Notes: generated by a model not told the origin, from the letters alone. 64,000 bases of DNA from Sporosarcina sp. D27 (GCF_000586555.1 NZ_AZUC01000047.1:186001-250000), one strand, 5' to 3'; shown: positions 19,580 to 29,016, numbered from the stretch's first letter. Program-made: numbers and translations.

Positions 19580-20490
19580 AGTTTATCCACCCACTGCTTC
19601 ATCATATTTAGTACAGATTCTCTAGAAGGTCCTTGTAAGGGTTCATGCCTTACACCTTCAAAAAGATACGCAGTGACATTTTCAACGCCTGCGTCCTTAT
19701 ACATACCTGCCGCTTCAAAAATCCCAATTCCCATATTTCCTACAGGATCTTCAGTACCTGAAAATAAAAGTATAGGCAATTTCTTAGGAACAGATTCGTA
19801 AGCGGATGTTGTACTGATTAATTTTAATCCGTCGAATAAGACATGGAAGAAACTATTTGTAGAAACTGCACCAGAAAGTGGATCTTCAATATAGTCGCGC
19901 ACAGTCTGTCGATCTGTTGATAACCAATCGAACTTCGTCTCGGGACTTGAGACTGTTTTATTGTAGCCTCCAAAACCGAGCGTATCGAGAACCTTGCTCG
20001 GAGCATGTGGGCCATCTTTGATGGATAAAATTGAAGCTAATAGACTTCCACCTACTCTTGTCAGACCAGGTCTCCCAGCGGTTGCTGAACAAATGAGTGC
20101 GTCTATTTCCGTTCCGTATTTTTGTGAAAAACGACGTACAACAAACGATCCCATACTATGTCCGAACAAAATACGAGATAGATTGGGATACTCCACTTTG
20201 TACGCATCCATCACTTCGCGCACATCTTCAACCAGTCTATCAAATGTAACTCCATCTTCAAAATCGCCAAGCTGGTCATGATCCAGTGCCCGTTGCCCGT
20301 GCCCACGCTGATTATAGCCAGTTACGAAATAGCCTGCACGTGCAAGGTCGTTCATCACTGCCTCATATCGCCCTATATGCTCGGCCATGCCATGAACGAG
20401 ATGGATGTGTCCTCGTGGAATTCCAGGTGGTTCCATGAAATAGGAATCGAGTATAACACCGTCGGACATTGTGAGTAACTGTTCTTTCAT
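19576..20490 (-). CDS. Alpha/beta hydrolase, monoacylglycerol lipase-like
   Basis: The second of two close ATGs is chosen because GGGAGG stands 7 nt before it, while the first touches the ribosome site; this gives 304 residues. Motifs are HLVHGMAEHIGRY (oxyanion), GYNQRGHGQRA, LFGHSMGSFVVRRF (nucleophile serine), FSGTEDPVG (acid) and VRHEPLQ (catalytic histidine). This is the lysophospholipase/monoglyceride lipase group. The gene lies between mutL and miaA, with 14-bp and minus 4-bp spacings, so it is co-transcribed with repair and tRNA-modification genes, a link not seen in B. subtilis. Substrate unknown. Confidence 0.88.
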   Translation of the reverse strand: MKEQLLTMSDGVILDSYFMEPPGIPRGHIHLVHGMAEHIGRYEAVMNDLARAGYFVTGYNQRGHGQRALDHDQLGDFEDGVTFDRLVEDVREVMDAYKVEYPNLSRILFGHSMGSFVVRRFSQKYGTEIDALICSATAGRPGLTRVGGSLLASILSIKDGPHAPSKVLDTLGFGGYNKTVSSPETKFDWLSTDRQTVRDYIEDPLSGAVSTNSFFHVLFDGLKLISTTSAYESVPKKLPILLFSGTEDPVGNMGIGIFEAAGMYKDAGVENVTAYLFEGVRHEPLQGPSRESVLNMMKQWVDKL

Positions 20491-20503
20491 TTTCATTCCT
20501 CCC

Positions 20504-22387
20504 TTACATTACACGTTTGAACATTTTTTCAAGTTCATATGTTGTGAAGTGGATTAATACAGGACGACCATGGGGGCAGGTATAGGGATTTTCTGCCTTA
20601 CCGAGATCATTCAATAGTCGATTCATATCCTCCATCGTTAAGTAATGATTTGCTTTAATGGATTTTTTGCAACTCATCATAATCGCGGTGTCTTCTCGTA
20701 ATTTCGCAATGTTCACCTGCCGAGTGTGTAAAACTTGTTCAATCATTTCTTCAATAATTGACGAGGCTTCTGCAGCAGGAAACCAAGATGGATATTCTTT
20801 TACGGTGTAGGATGAGGGACCGAATTGTTCAAGATAAATGCCTACTTCCTCTAGTGCATCCAGCCGTTCCTCAATTTTGAGTTGCTCATCTGCTGAGTAA
20901 TGGAAAATCAAAGGCATTAAGAGCATTTGTCGTTCTTTATGATCCACTTCCGCAATCTTCGTTCGGAAATATTCATACTTAATGCGCTCTTGTGCAGCAT
21001 GCTGATCAATCATATAAAAGCCATCTTCATTTTGTGCCACGATATAGGTCCCGTGGACTTGTCCGACTGGTAATAGTCTTGGGAATGATGATTTTTTTTG
21101 GTCAGAGCGTTCGTCAGTATGTACCACTTCTTCCTGCTCCGAAATCGGCTCAAAATCATCTTCAGTGATAGATGTTTCAGTTATCTCAAAAGCTTGTGGC
21201 TGAACTACTGGATTGATACTCAAGTTTTCATTTTGAGGAAGTTCTTCAACCGTCCAAGCAGTTTTTTGTTGTGATGGATATTCACTTGTTGTTTGAAAGT
21301 TTTGCGTTGGTTTTACACTACGTTCTGGATGCTTCCAAAACGATTCTTGTACGCTAGGTGTACTTGGTTTTTTTTTCTCTTTTACAATTGCATCAGGAAC
21401 AATTATTGCTTTTTTTACCGCTGCATGAACACCTTCGCGAACAGCTGCAAGCAGTTCCCCTTCTTTACTCACTTTAATGTACTGCTTGGAAGGATGAACG
21501 TTGACGTCTGTTAGGTATGGATCCGCCTCTGCCTGCAATACAATGATCGGGAACCGGCCAATCGGCAAATACGTATGCAATGCATCCAATACAGCTTTAT
21601 TTACAGGATAGCTTTTAACCCATCTCCCATTAATAAGCACTGTCATGTAGTTCTTAGAGGCCCGTGTCATTTCGGGTAAGGTTACATAACCACTAACTTT
21701 ATAGTCAGCATTTTCAGCATGGAAGGGGATCATTTTTTTTGCAACTGCAATTCCATACACATCAGATAGTACTCGAAGCAAATCTCCAGATCCCGACGTT
21801 TTTAGCAACACTTGCTGACCGTGGGCTAAGCGAAATGATATATCAGGATGGCTGATCGCGAGCCGATTGACTAAGTCGATTGTATGACCGATTTCCGTTT
21901 GGATCGTCTTCATATATTTCAATCGGGCGGGGGTGTTGAAGAAGACTTGTGACACCGTAATATCCGTTCCTTGACGGAGAGATGCCGCACGATGGTTCAT
22001 GACCTTTCCACCTTCAATATCTACTTCCGTTCCACTTACGCCATCAGACGTCCATAGGTGTACTTTCGAAACGGCTGCAATACTAGCAAGAGCCTCTCCA
22101 CGAAAGCCGAGTGTACGAATTCTGAACAGGTCATGCTCATTATCGATTTTGCTCGTTGCATGCCGTTCAAACGCTCGAACTGCGTCTGTTGTGGTCATAC
22201 CCTTCCCATTATCTGTTATGCGAATGCTTGTTAATCCTGCTTCTTCAAGCGTGATTTCAATCGATGTACTTCCTGCATCGATTGAATTCTCAACAAGCTC
22301 TTTCACGATGGATGCAGGTCGCTCTACAACTTCTCCAGCCGCAATTTTATTAGCCAATGGTTCGTCCATCACCTTAATGATATCCAT
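20504..22387 (-). CDS. mutL: DNA mismatch repair protein MutL
   Basis: The protein has 627 residues. The N-terminal GHKL ATPase has ELVENSIDAG, DNGKGM and GFRGEALASI. A variable linker (about 330-430) leads to a C-terminal dimerisation/endonuclease domain with DQHAAQERIKYEYF, the metal-binding endonuclease motif found in organisms without MutH, and the zinc-site CPHGRP. It therefore can nick the daughter strand. It follows mutS by 15 bp, forming the mutSL operon, and is followed by the alpha/beta hydrolase gene. Confidence 0.97.
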   Translation of the reverse strand: MDIIKVMDEPLANKIAAGEVVERPASIVKELVENSIDAGSTSIEITLEEAGLTSIRITDNGKGMTTTDAVRAFERHATSKIDNEHDLFRIRTLGFRGEALASIAAVSKVHLWTSDGVSGTEVDIEGGKVMNHRAASLRQGTDITVSQVFFNTPARLKYMKTIQTEIGHTIDLVNRLAISHPDISFRLAHGQQVLLKTSGSGDLLRVLSDVYGIAVAKKMIPFHAENADYKVSGYVTLPEMTRASKNYMTVLINGRWVKSYPVNKAVLDALHTYLPIGRFPIIVLQAEADPYLTDVNVHPSKQYIKVSKEGELLAAVREGVHAAVKKAIIVPDAIVKEKKKPSTPSVQESFWKHPERSVKPTQNFQTTSEYPSQQKTAWTVEELPQNENLSINPVVQPQAFEITETSITEDDFEPISEQEEVVHTDERSDQKKSSFPRLLPVGQVHGTYIVAQNEDGFYMIDQHAAQERIKYEYFRTKIAEVDHKERQMLLMPLIFHYSADEQLKIEERLDALEEVGIYLEQFGPSSYTVKEYPSWFPAAEASSIIEEMIEQVLHTRQVNIAKLREDTAIMMSCKKSIKANHYLTMEDMNRLLNDLGKAENPYTCPHGRPVLIHFTTYELEKMFKRVM

Positions 22388-22402
22388 CGTCTCGCTCCCT
22401 TC

Positions 22403-24967
22403 TTACTTCAGTTTTGCTTTTAGTTCAAATAATAACTGCAAGCCTTGTAGTGGTGTTGTATTCGCTAAATCTATAGCTTTCAGATTCTCAAGAATTTCGA
22501 TTTCTTCAGCTGGCTGTACAGCAACTGGTTCTTCTGTTCGTAAGTCAAAGAAGCTAATTTGTTCACTCGGTGGAAGCTGAATTTTTTCAGAAGTTTTCTG
22601 ATTCTCGAATCCTTCCAGTAGTTCTCTTGCCCGTTGCAGTAATTCAGACGGTAAGCCTGCGAGCTCAGCGACGTGTATTCCGTAACTTTTATCAGCTGGA
22701 CCTGCCATCACTTTGTGAAGGAATACAACTTTACCTTCTTGTTCCATTGCAGCGACATGGACATTCATCAGTCTATCCAATTGTTCATCGAGAGCAGTTA
22801 ACTCATGATAGTGTGTTGAAAAGAGTGTATTCGCACCGATTTCGTCATGGATGTACTCCATCATCGCTTGCGCTAAAGACATGCCGTCATACGTAGACGT
22901 CCCCCGTCCGATTTCATCGAACAATAATAGACTTCGATCTGTGGCATGCGTAATCGCTTGCTGGGATTCCAACATTTCCATCATGAAGGTACTTTGACCT
23001 GATGCTAAATCATCCGCTGCACCAATTCTCGTGAAAATTTGGTCTGTAATCGGTAACGATGCAAACTCACAAGGTACGTAACAACCGATTTGCGCCATGA
23101 CTACTGTCAATGCGACTTGACGCATGTATGTACTTTTACCCGACATATTGGGACCTGTGATTAATAACATATTGGCATCGGTTGCTAACTTACAGCTATT
23201 CGGTACATACAGCGAGTGGTCCATCATTTTTTCGACGACTGGATGTCTACCGTTGCGAATATCGAGAGCCTTATCTTCTGTAAAAACAGGTTTTACATAG
23301 CTTTGTGATTCAGAAATCTCAGCGAACGCGAGCAAAACGTCCAGTTCACTAAGGACAGACGCAAGTTGCTGGATTTGTTCGATGCCCTGTTTCATTTGCT
23401 CCCGAACTTTTGCAAATAACGTGTATTCGAGCTCCAAGCTCTCTGACTCTGCACTTAGAATTAGCTCTTCTTTTTCTTTCAGCTCAGGCGTTATATATCG
23501 TTCAGCGTTTGCTAAGGTCTGCTTACGTTCATATCGCGTCAGGTCCGCAAGATGTAAATTCGATTTTGTAATCTCGATGAAGTAGCCAAAAATTCGATTG
23601 TAACCGATTTTCAATCCTTTAATGCCTGTTTTCTGACGCTCTTTTTGTTCCAGTTCAGCAAGCCATAATTTGCCGTTTCTGGAAGCATCCCGATACGTAT
23701 CCAATTTTTCATTGTACCCATCTTTAATGACGCCTCCTTCTTTTGCGGAAAGAGGTGGTGCCTCTGCAATAGACGTTTCAAGGACTGCGCATTGTTCTGT
23801 ACACGGATCGATACGCTTGGAAAACTCCACTAAATGCTGCTTATCTGATTCAGCAAGTTGTTGTTTTAAGTCGGGAACTGTTCGAAGCGAATTTCGTAGT
23901 TGTGCAAGATCACGTGCACTGGCGCTTCCCATTGAAATCCTTCCAGCCAATCGCTCCAAATCATACACTTCACGTAGTGCTGATTTCACATCATCCCGTA
24001 AAAAGTATGCGTCCATCAGTTCGGAAACCGTATCCAATCTATGCTCGATTTCTAGGCGATCTGCAAGCGGTTGGCGGATCCAAGTTTTCAATTTCCGTGC
24101 GCCCATAGCTGTATTGGTTTCATCGAGTAACCAAAATAACGTTCCCTCTTTCCCACCAGAACGAATCGATTGCACAAGCTCCAAGTTTCTCATGGAGTTT
24201 GCATCGATCGTCAGTTTAGCTTCCCTAGCTAGAAATTTGAAAGGTTGTAAGTGTTCTAAGCTTGTCTTTTGGGTTTGCTGAAGATAGGCGACGAGGCGTT
24301 TACATGCACCAGTCGCCATTTCCGGGATTGCTTCAAAAAGTTCCCTGCCGTGTGGCTTATATAGCTCCCTATCACAAATGGATAAAACAATGCCCTTATT
24401 TTGGCTAATATCCCCAAGCATGAGCTGCATTTGTTCATCAACGACCGCTTCTTTCATTCCAAGGGATTCCACTGCTACTGCAAGCGCACTCTCGTCACCT
24501 TGGACGTGTTCCACCGTGCCTTCACCGGTTGCAAGGTCTACATAGGCAAACGCAGACAAGTTTGCAGAAATCCGATCGAAGGACCCGATGAAATGATTGG
24601 AATTGGAATCGATATTTTTACCTTCTGTAATCGTCCCTGGTGTAATGACTTTCACGACTTCCCGTTTGACGATACCTTTTACAGTTCTTGGGTCTTCTGT
24701 TTGCTCACAAATCGCAACTTTATAGCCCTTGCCGACAAGTGTTTCTATGTAACCTTGAGCGGAATGATATGGAACGCCACACATAGGAATTCTTCCAGAC
24801 TCTCCACCTTCACGGCTCGTCAATGTAATTTCAAGTATATGAGATGCTTCTGTAGCATCCGTAAAAAACATTTCATAAAAGTCACCTAATCTAAAAAAGA
24901 GAAAGGCGTCTTCATATTGAGATTTTATTTGTAAGTATTGTTGCATCATCGGTGTATGTGTTGTCAT
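22403..24967 (-). CDS. mutS: DNA mismatch repair protein MutS
   Basis: The ATG behind GAGGGAAA gives 854 residues and the usual start (MTTHTPMMQQYLQIK); the longer frame adds 19 codons without a ribosome site. The mismatch-recognition motif FFRLGDFYEMF (Phe and Glu wedge) lies near residue 28-38. The Walker A GPNMSGKST and the Walker B/signature DEIGRGTSTYDG are intact. The C-terminus ends in a helix-rich dimer part. It recognises mispairs and recruits MutL. It lies just downstream of cotE, as in B. subtilis. Confidence 0.97.
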   Translation of the reverse strand: MTTHTPMMQQYLQIKSQYEDAFLFFRLGDFYEMFFTDATEASHILEITLTSREGGESGRIPMCGVPYHSAQGYIETLVGKGYKVAICEQTEDPRTVKGIVKREVVKVITPGTITEGKNIDSNSNHFIGSFDRISANLSAFAYVDLATGEGTVEHVQGDESALAVAVESLGMKEAVVDEQMQLMLGDISQNKGIVLSICDRELYKPHGRELFEAIPEMATGACKRLVAYLQQTQKTSLEHLQPFKFLAREAKLTIDANSMRNLELVQSIRSGGKEGTLFWLLDETNTAMGARKLKTWIRQPLADRLEIEHRLDTVSELMDAYFLRDDVKSALREVYDLERLAGRISMGSASARDLAQLRNSLRTVPDLKQQLAESDKQHLVEFSKRIDPCTEQCAVLETSIAEAPPLSAKEGGVIKDGYNEKLDTYRDASRNGKLWLAELEQKERQKTGIKGLKIGYNRIFGYFIEITKSNLHLADLTRYERKQTLANAERYITPELKEKEELILSAESESLELEYTLFAKVREQMKQGIEQIQQLASVLSELDVLLAFAEISESQSYVKPVFTEDKALDIRNGRHPVVEKMMDHSLYVPNSCKLATDANMLLITGPNMSGKSTYMRQVALTVVMAQIGCYVPCEFASLPITDQIFTRIGAADDLASGQSTFMMEMLESQQAITHATDRSLLLFDEIGRGTSTYDGMSLAQAMMEYIHDEIGANTLFSTHYHELTALDEQLDRLMNVHVAAMEQEGKVVFLHKVMAGPADKSYGIHVAELAGLPSELLQRARELLEGFENQKTSEKIQLPPSEQISFFDLRTEEPVAVQPAEEIEILENLKAIDLANTTPLQGLQLLFELKAKLK

Positions 24968-25001
24968 TCTATTTCCCTCACAGCCTAAATAGTATTCCTT
25001 A

Positions 25002-25010
25002 AGTATAACA
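25002..25010 (-). promoter_or_regulatory. Extended -10 promoter element of mutS
   Basis: On the minus strand TGTTATACT is an extended -10 (TGn before TATACT) about 35 bp before the mutS start. No clear -35 is visible. Predicted by eye. Confidence 0.45.
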
Positions 25011-25063
25011 GAAGATAGATACAATCGTTGACGAAAGCGCTATCGTTTTCAATCCAAAAAAAG

Positions 25064-25093
25064 AAAAAAGCCGAAACATGCTTCGGCTTTTAA
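25064..25093 (-). terminator. Terminator after cotE
   Basis: Minus-strand AAAGCCGAA / TTCGGCTTT with a six-base loop is followed by a T-run. The left arm includes the cotE stop codon. Confidence 0.85.
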
Positions 25094-25635
25094 AACTGAG
25101 AATTATCTTTTCCTACTCTTGAACCGCCCTCATTCGAATGACTCTGATGGTGCGATGACTCATCGAATGACCACTCTTCTTCGAAGTCATTCGGATGAAC
25201 CGTAATCATCACCTTCGTTTCCCCGATCACTTCCGCCACGAGCTCGCGTTCTACTTTGATTAAGAATTTTTCTTTACAATCCGAAATGATTGCCTCTGTG
25301 CAGTTTGGTTGTTGCAACACTTCTACTCGAATTTCTTCTTTAGATGAAGAGGGTTCATCCCGATAGCGTAATCGAATTACATCTTTGTACGTCACTGTTT
25401 CCGTGAATACTGAAGTTTTGGAATGATCGTGGTGAGAGTACCAGACATTGACATCAAACTTCCCCGATACTTCAATGGATGAGCCAGTTTTTTTGGCACT
25501 ATGGGTGTGATTGATGACCCAGCAGCCAAGAATACTGGAAGGACGGTTAGGCGGGATGAGCGTGACTTCCTTTTCTGTACGCTGCTTCCCTTTAGCAATC
25601 ACTGCCTTCGTAACGACTTGTCGTAGATTCTTCAG
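25090..25635 (-). CDS. cotE: Outer spore coat morphogenetic protein CotE (CTG start)
   Basis: The CotE family is clear: PSSILGCWVINH, a VNVWYS segment, DVIRLRYRDE, LQQPNC, VERELVAEVIGETKV, then an acidic/His-Ser-rich tail. No ATG, GTG or TTG lies at a good place. The CTG at 25635 stands 7 nt after GGAGG, and translation from it gives KNLRQVVTKAVIAKGK, aligning with the REIITKAVVAKGR start of B. subtilis CotE, and a length of 181 residues, the same as that protein. A GTG at 25602 would cut 11 conserved residues. CotE directs outer coat assembly around the forespore. Confidence 0.88.
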   Translation of the reverse strand: MKNLRQVVTKAVIAKGKQRTEKEVTLIPPNRPSSILGCWVINHTHSAKKTGSSIEVSGKFDVNVWYSHHDHSKTSVFTETVTYKDVIRLRYRDEPSSSKEEIRVEVLQQPNCTEAIISDCKEKFLIKVERELVAEVIGETKVMITVHPNDFEEEWSFDESSHHQSHSNEGGSRVGKDNSQF

Positions 25636-25692
25636 TTTTCTTCCTCCTTCGTGGACTTCTTTACATCCTATGCAACAGGAGCCCAGAAAGTG

Positions 25693-25725
25693 AAAAAATC
25701 GGAGGAGAATTTTTCTCCCCCGACT
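25693..25725 (-). terminator. Terminator after ricA
   Basis: Minus-strand TCGGGGGAGAA pairs with TTCTCCTCCGA (one mismatch) and is followed by TTTTTT. It ends the miaB-ricA unit before cotE. Confidence 0.85.
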
Positions 25726-25731
25726 TAAAAG

Positions 25732-26166
25732 TTAGGTTAAAGGCTTATGCTGTGTGCTTTGTACGTAAGAACCTGTCTGACCTTTTAGTACATCTCCACC
25801 AGTAGACTCAATGATTTCATCAGTTACTCGGTTGGAAATCGTATTTGAAATCAATTGCAGTAAATCGTTCACATCATTTTGAGATTGCTTGAATTCTTGA
25901 ACTAAAGGAATCTCGTCGATTTCGTTTTCGATTTGCTCAATTTTCTTTTCAATAATCCCAAGGGCGCGCTCTTTGTCATATTCTTGAAAATTGACGGCTT
26001 GTTTTTGTAAGGACTTCAAGCTTGCAATTTTTTCTCTCACTTTTTTGTTTTCATTAATATGAGCTTCCGTTTTCTTGAACAATTCTACTTGCTCTGTGTT
26101 TGCGACCATATGTGCAAGCTCTCTTGATTTTTCAATAATCTCATCTTTTGTATATAATTTTTCCAT
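25732..26166 (-). CDS. ricA: RicA (YmcA), Ric regulatory complex subunit
   Basis: The ATG at 26166 behind AAAGGTGG gives 144 residues (B. subtilis YmcA has 143). The protein is almost all helix, with EIIEKSRELAHMVANTEQVELFKKTEAHINENKKV and a coiled-coil-like KIEQIENEIDEIPLV typical of the YmcA/YlbF (com_ylbF) family. RicA, RicF and RicT form an Fe-S-containing complex that helps RNase Y mature mRNAs and is needed for sporulation, competence and biofilms. rny is 3 kb upstream. The start overlaps the miaB stop by one base (TAATG), so the two are coupled. RicF and RicT are not in the window. Confidence 0.92.
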   Translation of the reverse strand: MEKLYTKDEIIEKSRELAHMVANTEQVELFKKTEAHINENKKVREKIASLKSLQKQAVNFQEYDKERALGIIEKKIEQIENEIDEIPLVQEFKQSQNDVNDLLQLISNTISNRVTDEIIESTGGDVLKGQTGSYVQSTQHKPLT

Positions 26167-27692
26167 TATAATACCACCTTTTCCTCTTCTTTTACTCCGA
26201 TATATTCTCCGTCGAGTGACCAAGATTTCGCTTCAGTTATACGAACTTGAACAATTTTACCGATGACACTAGCTGGCGCTCGGAAGTTCACCAATTTGCT
26301 TTTTTCGGTATATCCAGAGAGTACTTCTTTATTTCGTTTACTTTCCCCTTCTACCAACACATTTACAATTTTGCCTTGATAGGGTTTCATCCCGGCTGCT
26401 GAGAAGTCATTGACAACTTTGTTTAGTCGCTGAAGTCGATCCTTCTTCACTTCCATTGGGACATTATCTTGCATCTTCGCTGCTGGTGTACCTTCTCTAG
26501 GAGAATAGATATATGTGAAGGCCATGTCAAATCCGACTTCATTATACAACGAAATGGTTTCTTGAAATTGTTCTTCGGTTTCATTTGGAAAACCGACTAT
26601 AATATCCGTTGTCAGCGTGACGTTGGGAATTGCCTTCTTAATCTTCGTAACGAGGTTTAAGAAGTGCTCCCTCGTATATTTTCTAGACATTAACTTCAAG
26701 ATCTCACTAGAACCAGATTGAACTGGTAAGTGAATGTGATTAACTAAGTTACCACCTTTGGCGAGGACCTCGATGAGATGATCATCAAAGTCACGCGGAT
26801 GACTTGTCGTAAAACGGATTCGCGGAATATCAATCTTGCGAAGCTCGTCCATCAGATCTCCTAATCGATAATTCCCATCTTCAAAATCTTTTCCGTATGC
26901 ATTTACATTTTGACCAAGCAATGTAATTTCCTGATAGCCAGCAGCAGCTAGCTGACGCACTTCCAGAATAATGTCTTCTGGACGTCGACTACGCTCTTTC
27001 CCTCGAGTGTACGGCACGATACAGTACGTGCAGAATTTATCACAGCCATACATAATGTTAACCCAGCCTTTAATATTGCCTTTTCGCACTCTCGGAAGGT
27101 TTTCTATGATATCTCCTTCTTTTGACCATACCTCAACTACCATTTCTTTTGAGAGATACGCCTCCCGTAAAATTGCAGGCAGCCTATGGATGTTATGCGT
27201 TCCGAATACCATATCAACTTGGTCGTACGTTTTTAGGATTTTATTTACAACTGATTCTTCTTGTGACATACATCCGCATACACCAATCAGCATATCCGGA
27301 CGTTCAAGTTTAAGTGGCTTCAAATGCCCAAGTTCACCGAACACTTTGTTTTCAGCGTTTTCACGGATTGCGCACGTATTCAATAGAACAACATCTGCGT
27401 CTTTGACTGTGTCCGTCGGTTCATAGCCAAGTCCCACTAAAATCCCGGCAATAACTTCCGTATCGTGTTCGTTCATTTGACAGCCGTAGGTCCGTATGTA
27501 AAATTTGCGTCCAATTCCCATTCCTTGAAATTGTTCATCAATCTCAAAATCATCGTGATAGGAAATTTCTTCTTTGCCCCGTTTTTTAGCATCTTTTAAA
27601 GATGGCGGTGTATAGACAGATTCGAAATACTGACTGTAGTCTTTTTCTGTGGTGGTAGGTGCTTGTCCCGCTAGCCGTTGTTCTTCGTTCAT
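26166..27692 (-). CDS. miaB: tRNA-2-methylthio-N6-dimethylallyladenosine synthase MiaB
   Basis: The ATG behind GAGGGG gives 508 residues. The N-terminal MTTase domain ([25 protein letters not shown] cysteines) holds one Fe-S cluster. The radical SAM motif CDKFCTYC lies near residue 222. A C-terminal TRAM domain follows (ending [16 protein letters not shown]). It adds a methylthio group to i6A37 made by MiaA. A long N-terminal extension before the MTTase domain (about 60 residues) is usual in Bacilli. ricA is coupled behind it. Confidence 0.96.
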   Translation of the reverse strand: MNEEQRLAGQAPTTTEKDYSQYFESVYTPPSLKDAKKRGKEEISYHDDFEIDEQFQGMGIGRKFYIRTYGCQMNEHDTEVIAGILVGLGYEPTDTVKDADVVLLNTCAIRENAENKVFGELGHLKPLKLERPDMLIGVCGCMSQEESVVNKILKTYDQVDMVFGTHNIHRLPAILREAYLSKEMVVEVWSKEGDIIENLPRVRKGNIKGWVNIMYGCDKFCTYCIVPYTRGKERSRRPEDIILEVRQLAAAGYQEITLLGQNVNAYGKDFEDGNYRLGDLMDELRKIDIPRIRFTTSHPRDFDDHLIEVLAKGGNLVNHIHLPVQSGSSEILKLMSRKYTREHFLNLVTKIKKAIPNVTLTTDIIVGFPNETEEQFQETISLYNEVGFDMAFTYIYSPREGTPAAKMQDNVPMEVKKDRLQRLNKVVNDFSAAGMKPYQGKIVNVLVEGESKRNKEVLSGYTEKSKLVNFRAPASVIGKIVQVRITEAKSWSLDGEYIGVKEEEKVVL

Positions 27693-27813
27693 GTAATGAT
27701 CCCCTCTCTTGATTCTGTTCATCTAGTTGAAACCAAACAGTAGGTACCCTCATTATACTGAAGGGATTGACGTCTGTATACGAGCATAAGGGATTGTCCC
27801 CCATTTGTCACAG

Positions 27814-27850
27814 AAAAAAACTGCGGAGGAAAGTTCTCCACAGTTTCGTT
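27814..27850 (-). terminator. Terminator after spoVS
   Basis: Minus-strand AACTGTGGAG pairs with CTCCGCAGTT (one G-U pair) around a short loop and is followed by TTTTTTT. Confidence 0.85.
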
Positions 27851-27851
27851 T

Positions 27852-28130
27852 TCATAATGCTTGCTGTCGCGTTCTTTTCTCAACGAATAATTTTAAGGCA
27901 GTCCGGCCTTCTCCATTAATTTCAATATCTGCAAAAGCCGGTGCACATATCAAATCACTCCCACTCGGAGCTACAAAACCGCGTGCAATTGCAACTGCTT
28001 TCACTGCCTGATTTAAGGCACCTGCACCTACAGCCTGCATTTCAGCAAATCCCTGATCTCTAATGACTGCAACGAGAGCGCCTGCAACTGAATTAGGATT
28101 CGAGCGTGATGATACTTTTAATGGATTCAT
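27852..28130 (-). CDS. spoVS: Stage V sporulation protein S
   Basis: Starting at the ATG behind AAGGAGGAAA gives 92 residues. The sequence is nearly invariant in the family: LKVSSRSNPNSVAGAL, the GAGALNQAVKAVAIARGFVAPSG core, and INGEGRTALKLFVE. SpoVS is an Alba-like protein needed for coat and core development, and it also affects division and septation in sporulation. It is about six residues longer at the C-terminus (RTRQQAL). It sits between ymdB and miaB, as in B. subtilis, where tdh and kbl intervene. Confidence 0.96.
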   Translation of the reverse strand: MNPLKVSSRSNPNSVAGALVAVIRDQGFAEMQAVGAGALNQAVKAVAIARGFVAPSGSDLICAPAFADIEINGEGRTALKLFVEKRTRQQAL

Positions 28131-28151
28131 GGTATTTCCTCCTTGTAAAGA

Positions 28152-28184
28152 ATAGTGTATGGAATGCAGTTCTCCATGCACTAT
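28152..28184 (-). promoter_or_regulatory. Hairpin in the spoVS leader
   Basis: Minus-strand ATAGTGCATGGA can pair with TCCATACACTAT, 11 of 12 positions, around a 9-base loop. It ends some 20 bases before the spoVS ATG, just upstream of the AAGGAGG site. It is not followed by a T-run, so it is probably not a terminator; a processing, stability or operator role is possible. Confidence 0.5.
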
Positions 28185-28218
28185 CCTATGAAGGAGATGG
28201 AACAATTAGACGCTCAAT

Positions 28219-29016
28219 TCAAGACTGAAACGGTGAATCTTCATTGATCATTATTCGTTCAATAGAACGCGCGCGTCCTGTCTGATTATCAATGTCAATG
28301 ATGACGCCGTTCAATTGAACTCTTCCTTGTTTCGGTACTTGGAAACGGACGGGCATATTTGTCTGGAATCGATAAATGACATCCTCTTTTTTCATGCCTA
28401 ATATAGCGTCGTACGGTCCCGTCATGCCGACATCTGTAATATAAGCCGTTCCTTCTGGTAAAATTCGGCTGTCCGCAGTTTGTACATGTGTGTGTGTACC
28501 AACTACACCAGAAGCACGTCCGTCTAGATGCCACCCCATAGCGATTTTTTCACTCGTTGCTTCTGCATGAAAATCGACGAAAACAAGTGGTGTGCGCTCT
28601 TTCGCTTCTTTCAAAAGATCATCCGCTTTTTTAAAGGGATCGTCATGTGGTGGTAAGAATGTACGTCCGTGTAAATTCATGACTGCTAATGTGACACCGC
28701 CACGCTCAATGTATGTCATTCCTTGACCAGGTGCTTCATCTGAAAAGTTTGCAGGACGGATTAGTGAGTCCGTTTCGTCGATGAAATCATAAATCTCTTT
28801 ATGATCCCACGTATGATTTCCCATCGTGACTACGTCTACTCCAGCTCGAAGTAAATCGTCAAAAATTGCTTTCGTAATCCCTCTTCCGGAAGCCGCATTT
28901 TCACCGTTTACAATCACTGCATCCGGTTCGTATTTTCGTTTCAATCGAGGTAGGTAGTCAAATACCATATCTCTCCCCGGCGAACCGACGATATCTCCAA
29001 TAAATAACACTTTCAT
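28219..29016 (-). CDS. ymdB: YmdB metallophosphoesterase (TIGR00282)
   Basis: This 265-residue protein shows the two-metal phosphoesterase motifs FIGDIVGSPGR (8-10), VNGENAASGRG, MGNHTWDH, DFHAEATSEK and VGTHTHVQTAD. YmdB has cyclic-nucleotide phosphodiesterase activity in vitro and is needed in B. subtilis for the switch from motility to biofilm, affecting gene expression through RNA levels. It follows rny by 60 bp, with a terminator between. Confidence 0.95.
   Translation of the reverse strand: MKVLFIGDIVGSPGRDMVFDYLPRLKRKYEPDAVIVNGENAASGRGITKAIFDDLLRAGVDVVTMGNHTWDHKEIYDFIDETDSLIRPANFSDEAPGQGMTYIERGGVTLAVMNLHGRTFLPPHDDPFKKADDLLKEAKERTPLVFVDFHAEATSEKIAMGWHLDGRASGVVGTHTHVQTADSRILPEGTAYITDVGMTGPYDAILGMKKEDVIYRFQTNMPVRFQVPKQGRVQLNGVIIDIDNQTGRARSIERIMINEDSPFQS

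Noticed and set aside
28131..28218. Sigma-H type promoter for spoVS
   Set aside because: A minus-strand ATAGGATAG fits the -35 pattern, but no GAAT-type -10 lies at the right distance.
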